DNA of 15,393 bases from Sphingomonadales bacterium. GTDB taxonomy: Bacteria > Pseudomonadota > Alphaproteobacteria > Sphingomonadales > Sphingomonadaceae. How positions within the stretch are numbered: the stretch's first letter is position 1; each line of letters begins with the position of its first letter. Under the pieces are notes generated by a model. That model worked only from the letters and a program-made list of their open reading frames with translations. It had not been told where the DNA came from and ran no database searches. A program made the translations under genes and the position numbers. The stretch spans positions 1 to 15,393 of the forward strand of contig JAAFIT010000015.1 of NCBI GenBank assembly GCA_013298745.1, written 5' to 3'. Of the stretch, positions 9,786 to 15,393 are shown piece by piece.

Positions 9786-10982
9786 ATGAACGCCGCTCCC
9801 GCCCCTTCGCCGCTGCCCGCACCGCTCGATTGGCTGGTTGCTGACCGACCCGTCGATCTCGGCGATGTGCTGGTCGTCACGCCGGGCATGCTCCTGCCGC
9901 CGCGCGGCCGGGTGATCATTGCCCGCCAGGCGCGCCTGTCACAGGCGATTTGCGATGGCGAGCAATTGTTCCTCGATGTCGCGCCCGCCGATCACCGCTT
10001 TGCGGTGGCGCTGATCGCCGCCTTTTGTGCCGGTCCGCAGCAACCGGCGGCCGCGGCACCGGCCAGCAAGTCGCTGCTCAAAATGGCGGCGCGCGTTGCT
10101 GCCCATGATGTCGGCGTCATCATCGAAGGCGCCACTGGCACTGGCAAGGAAGGCCTTGCCCGGCTGATTCACACCCTGTCCCCCCGCCGCGACGCCCCCC
10201 TCGTCGCGGTCAACTGCGCCGCGCTCCCCGAAACAATGTTGGAAGCAACCTTGTTCGGTCACGAGCGCGGCGCCTTTACCGGCGCCAGTGCCGCAGCGCC
10301 CGGGCTGTTCCGCGCCGCCGATGGCGGCACGCTGCTGCTTGATGAAGTCAGCGAATTGCCGCTGCCGCTGCAGGCCAAGATGCTGCGCGTGCTGCAGGAG
10401 CGCGAGGTGCTGCCGATCGGCGCGGTGCGGCCGGAAAAGGTCAATGTCCGCATCATCGCTGCCGCCAACCGCGATCTTGGCGCCGATGTCGCCGCCGGGC
10501 GGTTCCGGGCGGATCTGTTCTACCGGCTGGCGGTGTTTCCGCTGCGCACCATCCCGCTCGCCGAACGCCGCGCCGATATCGTCGCCATCGCCGCGCACTG
10601 GCTGTTGCAGGCGGCGCGCGGGACGCTGTGCTGGCCGACGCCAGCAGCCCTCGCCCGGCTCGAAGCGCATGATTGGCCGGGCAATGTCCGCGAGCTTGGC
10701 AATGTCCTCGATCGCGCCATGGTCTTCGCCGAGGGCAGCAGCATCGACGCGTGTGACCTGGCTTTTGATGCAGCGGCGGCACCCGCGCGCGCCGCCGAGC
10801 CGGCACTGGCCTTGCCCGGCAGCGTCCGCCATCACGAAAGCGGCGTCATTCGGCGCGTCCTTGCCGAAACGCCTGACCGCCGCTCGGCCGCCGAACGGCT
10901 CGGCATCAGCGAACGGACGCTTCGCTACAAGCTCGCGGCGCTTGGCCTGCGCGGCGGTGGCTTGTCGGCGACGGTGCAATAG
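9786..10982 (+). CDS. flbD: Sigma-54-dependent flagellar transcriptional activator, FlbD-like
   Basis: AAA+ enhancer-binding protein that remodels sigma-54 RNA polymerase at flagellar promoters. It has 398 residues. The N-terminal region (about 1-95) is short, Pro/Ala-rich and lacks a recognisable receiver phosphoacceptor site. The AAA+ core has Walker A GATGTGKE (115-122), the sigma-54-contacting GAFTGA loop (162-167), Walker B LLLDE (183-187), Arg-finger region RFRADLFYRL (239-248) and sensor II WPGNVREL (297-304). A Fis-type helix-turn-helix ends it (about 366-385, RRSAAERLGISERTLRYKL). Start ATG 9786 has no Shine-Dalgarno and sits at the predicted sigma-54 transcription start; TTG 9777 would lie upstream of that start. 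fliE follows after 2 bases. FlbD is the best name by context; FleQ-like naming is possible. Confidence 0.92.
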   Translation: MNAAPAPSPLPAPLDWLVADRPVDLGDVLVVTPGMLLPPRGRVIIARQARLSQAICDGEQLFLDVAPADHRFAVALIAAFCAGPQQPAAAAPASKSLLKMAARVAAHDVGVIIEGATGTGKEGLARLIHTLSPRRDAPLVAVNCAALPETMLEATLFGHERGAFTGASAAAPGLFRAADGGTLLLDEVSELPLPLQAKMLRVLQEREVLPIGAVRPEKVNVRIIAAANRDLGADVAAGRFRADLFYRLAVFPLRTIPLAERRADIVAIAAHWLLQAARGTLCWPTPAALARLEAHDWPGNVRELGNVLDRAMVFAEGSSIDACDLAFDAAAAPARAAEPALALPGSVRHHESGVIRRVLAETPDRRSAAERLGISERTLRYKLAALGLRGGGLSATVQ

Positions 10983-10984
10983 CC

Positions 10985-11317
10985 GTGCTGCCGCCCGTCG
11001 ACACTAGCCGCATCCTGGCGTTGCGCGCCCAGATTCTGCAACAAAGCCAGGCGCTGGCGGCGGCGAGCAGCGGCGCGGTCGCAGCGCCAGCCACCGGTCA
11101 GCGCTTTGATACGGCGATGACCGATGCCCTGAAGGCGGTCAGCGCCGTGCAGGACGAAGCCGGCGCCGCTTCCGCCGCCTTTGAGCGCGGTGATAGCCAG
11201 GATCTCGCCAGCGTCATGATCGCCCGGCAAAAGGCCTCGATCGCCTTTGAAGCGACGCTGCAGGTCCGCAACAAGCTGCTCGGCGCCTATAAAGACGTCA
11301 TGAGCATGCCGCTGTGA
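10985..11317 (+). CDS. fliE: Flagellar hook-basal body complex protein FliE
   Basis: Small periplasmic adaptor that joins the MS-ring to the rod and is needed early in basal-body assembly. The 110-residue length and the C-terminal signature are typical: FERGDSQDLASVMIARQKASIAFEATLQVRNKLLGAYKDVMSMPL corresponds to the conserved FliE helix (about residues 66-110). The start is a GTG at 10985, two bases after the activator stop; no ATG precedes the conserved region, and Shine-Dalgarno support is weak, suggesting coupling to the upstream gene. fliF follows 13 bases downstream. Confidence 0.94.
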   Translation: MLPPVDTSRILALRAQILQQSQALAAASSGAVAAPATGQRFDTAMTDALKAVSAVQDEAGAASAAFERGDSQDLASVMIARQKASIAFEATLQVRNKLLGAYKDVMSMPL

Positions 11318-11330
11318 CGGCATCCGTGGC

Positions 11331-13070
11331 ATGAGCGAGGCGATCGAGCTGGCGCCGGTGCCGAACGGCGCGCCGCCGCTCGCCCGGCTGGGCGACGAGG
11401 TGCGCGGCCTGCCCGATCGGGTGCGATTGCTGGCATCCGATCCGGCGGTGCAGCGCGCACGGCCGGCGATTTTTCTGGTTGTCGGGATCATGGTCATCGC
11501 GCTGGTCTGGCTGATGTTGCGCAGCCCGCAATGGCAGCCGCTTTATGGCGATTTGTCGGATGGCGACAAGGCGGCGGTGATGACGGCGCTGCAGGCCGGC
11601 AATTACGACGCGCGCATCAATCCCGAAACCGGCGCGGTCGAAGTCGCCGCCGGCAACACCGCTGCGGCGCGCATCCTGTTGGCAGGGCAGGGCTTGCCAA
11701 AATCGGCGCGGGCGGTCGATCCGGTGGGTGACATGCCGCTGGGCCTCAGCCGCGCGGTCGAGGCCGCGCGGCTGCAAAGCGCTGCCGCGATCGAGCTGGC
11801 GGCATCGATCGAAGCCATCGACGGCGTCAAGCATGCGACGGTGCATGTCGCCGTGCCGGAACCCTCCGTGTTCGTTCGCGACAAGGCACCCGCCAGCGCC
11901 TCGGTGTTTGTCACCCTCGCGCCCGGCCGCGCGCTCGGCGAAGCGCAGGTGCGTGCCATCGTCTGGCTGGTCAGTTCGTCGGTCGCAGGCCTTGCCCCTG
12001 ATCGGGTGAGTGTCATCGATCAGACCGGAGCGCTGCTTTCGGCCGGCACCACCGCCGGCGAGGCGGCGCAACTGGGCTATCAGATCAAGCTGGAGGCGAT
12101 GGTGCGCGAGCGGCTGTTCAAACTGCTCACCCCCCTGGTCGGCACCGGCAAATTCACTGCCGAAGTTGCTGCCGATGTCGATTACAGCCGCAATGAAGCC
12201 TCCTCCGAACGCTATGGCCCCGACAGCGTATTGCGGAGTGAAGCCGCCAGCCGCAGCCTCGAACCCGGCCTGCCGCCAGCGCGAGGCATCCCTGGGGCCT
12301 TGTCGAATACGGCCCCGGCAGGCGCGCAATTGTCGACGACGCCGCCCGCCGGCGCCGCCCCCGCGCCCCCGCCCGCAGCGGCGGCAACCAGCGAGACGAC
12401 CAATCGCAATTGGGAGATCGGCAAGGCGGTTTCGGTGACACGCGGTGATACCCCTCGGTTGCGCCGTCTTTCGGTCGCCGTCGTGATCGATCGCCCGGCG
12501 CGCGGTGCCGCCGGCGTACAGGATGTCGCCGCGTTGACCCGCATCATCCGCAGTACGGTTGGCTATGATGCGGCGCGCGGCGATCTTGTCGAGGTGCAGC
12601 TGCGCAGCTTTGCACCCGTCGCTGCCGAACCGGCGCGGGCCTGGTATGCCCCCGCCACGGTTACTGACAACATGCCCTTGTTCGTTGGTGCCGGTGCGGC
12701 GACCCTCGGCCTGGGGCTGGCGGTGTGGCAGTGGCAGCGCAGCCGCCGGGCGCTGCAGTCTGCGGCGTCGGCAGCCTCGGCAGCGGCCCAAGCTGCCGCC
12801 AGCGCCATCGCCGGAGCTGCTGCGGGTGCCGCCGCCGGTCTGGCGGCAGGCGCGGCCGTCATGGCCTCCGCAGGCGGCAACAGTGCCACTGGTGACGCGA
12901 ATGGGGCGACCAGCGACACGGCGCAGCCGATCGATGGTGGCACGCTGGGCCCCGCAGCCTATGCCCTGCTGGTTGATTACCGCGCCAAGCTGGGCGCGAC
13001 GCGCGCGCTCGTTGATGGCGATGCCGATCGCGCCACAGCCGCAGCGCGCCAGATGCTGGGTGCCTCATGA
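11331..13070 (+). CDS. fliF: Flagellar MS-ring protein FliF
   Basis: Inner-membrane protein that multimerises into the MS-ring, the base on which rod, export gate and C-ring assemble. At 579 residues it is the family size. It has a cytoplasmic N-terminus, TM1 (about 46-64, AIFLVVGIMVIALVWLML), YscJ/FliF-type ring-building domains with LYGDLSDGD (71-79) and VHVAVPEPSVFVRDKAPASA, a Pro/Ala-rich stretch (about 335-360), TM2 (about 449-466, PLFVGAGAATLGLGLAVW) and a C-terminal FliG-binding tail (ALLVDYRAKLGATRALVDGD and onward to 579). Directly after TM2 is a 41-residue segment (474-514) with 25 alanines, unusual for the cytoplasmic tail. The stop overlaps fliG as ATGA. Confidence 0.96.
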   Translation: MSEAIELAPVPNGAPPLARLGDEVRGLPDRVRLLASDPAVQRARPAIFLVVGIMVIALVWLMLRSPQWQPLYGDLSDGDKAAVMTALQAGNYDARINPETGAVEVAAGNTAAARILLAGQGLPKSARAVDPVGDMPLGLSRAVEAARLQSAAAIELAASIEAIDGVKHATVHVAVPEPSVFVRDKAPASASVFVTLAPGRALGEAQVRAIVWLVSSSVAGLAPDRVSVIDQTGALLSAGTTAGEAAQLGYQIKLEAMVRERLFKLLTPLVGTGKFTAEVAADVDYSRNEASSERYGPDSVLRSEAASRSLEPGLPPARGIPGALSNTAPAGAQLSTTPPAGAAPAPPPAAAATSETTNRNWEIGKAVSVTRGDTPRLRRLSVAVVIDRPARGAAGVQDVAALTRIIRSTVGYDAARGDLVEVQLRSFAPVAAEPARAWYAPATVTDNMPLFVGAGAATLGLGLAVWQWQRSRRALQSAASAASAAAQAAASAIAGAAAGAAAGLAAGAAVMASAGGNSATGDANGATSDTAQPIDGGTLGPAAYALLVDYRAKLGATRALVDGDADRATAAARQMLGAS

Positions 13071-14089
13071 TGGAGGACAGTGTCGCCGATCCGCTGCCGG
13101 CACCAACGCTCTCCGGCGCGCAGAAATGCGCCATTCTTGTGTTGCTGCTGGAGGAGGCACAGGCGGCCGAACTGCTCCGCCGTATGGACGCCGATGAGGT
13201 GCGGGCGGTGGGCGAAGCCATGCTCACCGTCGCCGAAATCGATCCGGCGGCGATCGATGCCGTTCTCGATGAATTTCTCACCCGCACCCGCGGCGTGTCG
13301 GCACTCGACAGCCAGGGCCGGCAAGTGCGCGCAGTGTTGTCACGCGCGCTGGGCAGCCCACGTGCGGATCGGGTGATTGCCGATATCGGCCCGCCCGCCG
13401 CCGCCCGGCGCTTTGCGGCCTTCGACTGGCTGGACGCAGCGGGCATCGCCGGCTTGCTGGCGGACGAGCATCCGCAGGCTGTCGCCGTGGTCATCGCGCA
13501 TCTCGCCGAAACGCAGGCCGCAGCCGTGCTCGATGCGCTGCCCGAAACGCTGCGCAGCGATATCGTCGTGCGCCTGGCGACATTGAAGCCAGTGCAGCCG
13601 CAAATGATCCTCGATCTCGAGGCCGATCTTGAGGCCAAGCTTGCCGGCCATGAGACGCCGACCAGCAGCCAGAGCCTTGCTGGCGCTGATTTCACGGCGC
13701 GGCTGATCAAGCAATCGACCAACAAGAAGGCGCTGCTCGACGCGCTGGCAAGCGTCGATAGCGAACTCGCCGCTGATATCGCGGCGCAGCAGTTCGTCTT
13801 TGCCGACCTGCTCGGCCTGAGCACCAAGGACATGCAGTTGGTGCTGCGCGAAGTCGATCCGCAGCTGCTTACCGTGGCGTTGAAGAGCGCCGACGACGCG
13901 CTGAAGGAGCTCGTCTTTGCCGCGATGTCGAAGCGTGCGGCGGCGCAGCTTCAGGATGAACTGGCCGAAGTCGGACCCATGAAGCGCGCCGAGGTCGAGG
14001 CCGCCCAGGCCGAAATTTGCGCGCTGGTCCGGCGGTTGGGCGACGACGGCGCGCTGATGATGCCGGGCGCTGCCGGAGCTTATGTCTGA
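13067..14089 (+). CDS. fliG: Flagellar motor switch protein FliG
   Basis: C-ring rotor protein that binds FliF at its N-terminus and takes torque from the stator at its C-terminus. It is 340 residues. The N-terminal domain starts at LSGAQKCAILVLLL (15-28), the middle domain has the EHPQ motif (134-137), and the C-terminal domain has LVLREVDPQLLTVALKSADD (258-277). By alignment from memory with E. coli FliG, the torque residues correspond to Lys273, Arg290, Asp297, Glu298 and Lys306, keeping the charge pattern (K, R, D, D/E, R/K). The ATG at 13067 overlaps the fliF stop (ATGA); ATG 13070 is the adjacent codon. It ends in a TGATG overlap with fliH. Confidence 0.97.
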   Translation: MMEDSVADPLPAPTLSGAQKCAILVLLLEEAQAAELLRRMDADEVRAVGEAMLTVAEIDPAAIDAVLDEFLTRTRGVSALDSQGRQVRAVLSRALGSPRADRVIADIGPPAAARRFAAFDWLDAAGIAGLLADEHPQAVAVVIAHLAETQAAAVLDALPETLRSDIVVRLATLKPVQPQMILDLEADLEAKLAGHETPTSSQSLAGADFTARLIKQSTNKKALLDALASVDSELAADIAAQQFVFADLLGLSTKDMQLVLREVDPQLLTVALKSADDALKELVFAAMSKRAAAQLQDELAEVGPMKRAEVEAAQAEICALVRRLGDDGALMMPGAAGAYV

Positions 14090-14634
14090 TGGCGACGCCG
14101 CTCGCCCCGGAAACCATCGGCCTTGCCGGTTTGTTGACCTCGCTGCATCCGCGCGTCCCGCCCAGCGAAGCCCCCCCCGATCTTGACGCCATTCGCCAGG
14201 CAGGATGGGAGGCCGGCTTTGTTGCTGGTGAGGCGGCGGCGGCGGCCGGGCTGGCACCGCTTCGGGTGCAACTTGCGTCCGCAGCGGCAGCGCTTGATGC
14301 TGCCTGTTGCTTCGATGTCGATGGGTTGCGGCCGCTGTTCGTGGCACTGGTGCGCGATATTGCCAGCGCCGTCCTGCAGGCGGAATTGACGATCGGGGGT
14401 TCGGTGCTGGCGCCGCTGGTCGATGCGGCATTGGCGGCGGTACGGCAGGGCGAGGCACCGGTGTTCAGCGCCCATCCCGACACGCTGGCAGCGCTGAAAC
14501 CCTATCTGCCCGATCTGGCGACCGCCGCCGATGTGACCTGTGCGCGTGATGGCTTTTGCGTGTCCGCGCCGCAGTTCATCATTGCCGCTGGCCTGTCCGA
14601 CCGGCTCGCCGACATCGTCGCGGGGCTGGCATGA
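14089..14634 (+). CDS. fliH: Flagellar export ATPase regulator FliH
   Basis: Binds and restrains the FliI ATPase and delivers it to the export gate. The 181-residue product is shorter than enterobacterial FliH (about 235). The recognisable feature is the GxxxGxxxG helix with glycines at 39, 43 and 47 (GWEAGFVAGEA), a FliH hallmark, followed by an Ala-rich helix and a C-terminal domain (about 75-181) of the FliH/HrpE type. Sequence similarity in this family is low, so much of the call rests on position between fliG and fliI. The start at 14089 overlaps the fliG stop (TGATG), and the end overlaps fliI (ATGA). Confidence 0.85.
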   Translation: MATPLAPETIGLAGLLTSLHPRVPPSEAPPDLDAIRQAGWEAGFVAGEAAAAAGLAPLRVQLASAAAALDAACCFDVDGLRPLFVALVRDIASAVLQAELTIGGSVLAPLVDAALAAVRQGEAPVFSAHPDTLAALKPYLPDLATAADVTCARDGFCVSAPQFIIAAGLSDRLADIVAGLA

Positions 14635-15393
14635 CGGTCAACGGCGGTCTCGCGCAATTGGTCAGTAGCGCGCGCATCGCACCTCTGCCGATGCGCCGGG
14701 GTGGCCGCGTCGCGGCTTTTGATGGCAGCCTCGTCGAGGCCATTGGGCTGGACGCGCCGGTCGGCAGCCGGGCGCGGATCGGTGCCGGGCCGCATCACCG
14801 GGCGGCCATGGCCGAAATCATCGGTTTTCGCGATGATCGGGCGTTGCTGCTCGGCCTGTCGCCGCTCGGCAGCATTGCGCCAGGTTCTGGCGTGTTCGTC
14901 GATGATGACGCTGGCGGCTTTGCCGTCGGCAATGCGTTGCTCGGCCGCGTCATCGGCGGGCTGGGCCAACCGCTTGATGGCCGCGGGCCCTTGCACCTCG
15001 CCGGTCGACGCGGCCTGCAGGGCAGCGCGCCGCTGCCGGCGGACCGGATGCGGGTTACCGAAGCGCTTCCCACCGGCGTGCGGCCGATCGATGCGCTGCT
15101 GACGTTGGGGTGCGGGCAGCGGGTCGGCATCATGGCTGGGTCGGGTGTCGGCAAATCGGTGCTGCTGGGACAGATTGCGCGGGGTGCTGCTGCCGATGTC
15201 GTGGTGATGGCGCTGATCGGTGAGCGTGGCCGCGAGATCAGCGATTTCATCGAATCCGAACTGGTCGGTGCGGTACGCGCCCGCACCGTCACCCTCGCGG
15301 TGCCCGCCGATGATGCGCCCTTGCTGCGGGTGCGCGGCGCCGAGGCGGCGTTCACCATCGCCGAACATTTTCGAGATAAGGGCGCACATGTCT
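14631..15393 (+). CDS. fliI: Flagellum-specific export ATPase FliI (N-terminal part; 3' end outside window)
   Basis: Peripheral ATPase of the flagellar type III export apparatus, related to the F1 beta subunit. The first 254 residues are visible (the family is about 440-450). Landmarks are GRVIGGLGQPLDGRGPL (105-121), TGVRPIDALLTLGCGQRVGI (148-167), Walker A AGSGVGKS (169-176) and ALIGERGREISDFIE (194-208) with the conserved GERGRE, including Glu198 and Arg199. SDFIE and RARTVTLAVPADDAPLLR continue as expected. The ATG overlaps the fliH stop as ATGA, closing a chain of overlapping starts from fliF to fliI. The frame is open to the edge. Confidence 0.97.
   Translation, partial: MTVNGGLAQLVSSARIAPLPMRRGGRVAAFDGSLVEAIGLDAPVGSRARIGAGPHHRAAMAEIIGFRDDRALLLGLSPLGSIAPGSGVFVDDDAGGFAVGNALLGRVIGGLGQPLDGRGPLHLAGRRGLQGSAPLPADRMRVTEALPTGVRPIDALLTLGCGQRVGIMAGSGVGKSVLLGQIARGAAADVVVMALIGERGREISDFIESELVGAVRARTVTLAVPADDAPLLRVRGAEAAFTIAEHFRDKGAHV

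Noticed and set aside
8519..9919. Minus-strand 466-codon frame opposite mnmA and the flbD start
   Set aside because: It is antisense to mnmA, crosses the sigma-54 promoter region, and shows no family motif.
11298..12791. Minus-strand 497-codon frame opposite fliF
   Set aside because: Shadow of the fliF frame; Arg/Gly-rich with no domain. The same applies to minus-strand frames opposite flbD (9939-10979), fliG/fliH (13340-14458) and fliI (14502-15389).

Overview
The window is GC-rich, densely coding DNA from an alphaproteobacterium, probably of the Sphingomonadales or a close relative. That placement is an inference from gene content and order: rpiB-glyA-nrdR in one operon, ctrA beside a SciP (DUF1153) gene, and an FlbD-like sigma-54 activator at the head of a flagellar basal-body operon. 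No tRNA or rRNA gene, insertion sequence, phage gene or CRISPR array was seen. No gap exceeds 300 bases; the largest (1174-1356, 8338-8509, 9620-9785, 7928-8064) hold the regulatory elements listed below.

Bases 1-3644: the 5' part of a secreted catalase-peroxidase (katG) on the minus strand, then divergently a plus-strand run of murI (glutamate racemase), a PaaI-type thioesterase and a 3-hydroxyisobutyryl-CoA hydrolase-like enzyme. The last three abut or overlap.

Bases 3728-7176: a housekeeping operon of rpiB (TTG start), glyA, a small repeat-containing membrane-anchored protein of unknown function, nrdR and a TrmJ-type tRNA methyltransferase. It links one-carbon metabolism, dNTP supply and tRNA modification. 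A 9-bp stem-loop at the trmJ stop separates it from the convergent ctrA.

Bases 7229-8337: the cell-cycle regulators ctrA and sciP, both on the minus strand with sciP upstream. The ctrA leader can fold into a long hairpin ending exactly where the Shine-Dalgarno sequence begins. Next comes mnmA on the plus strand, whose 3' end is tandemly duplicated.

Bases 9736-15393: a flagellar operon of a sigma-54 activator (FlbD-like), fliE, fliF, fliG, fliH and fliI, the last cut by the window edge. Within 50 bases upstream of its first ATG lie a CtrA-box-like element, a full-consensus sigma-54 promoter and a 14-bp palindrome. The predicted transcription start falls next to the ATG, suggesting a leaderless, self-activating flagellar regulator downstream of CtrA. 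Together ctrA, sciP, flbD and the C-ring/MS-ring/export genes form a compact cell-cycle-to-flagellum control region. Individual components belong to known families; the less familiar parts are the ctrA leader hairpin, the compressed flbD promoter, the glyA-nrdR membrane protein and the Ala-rich FliF tail.
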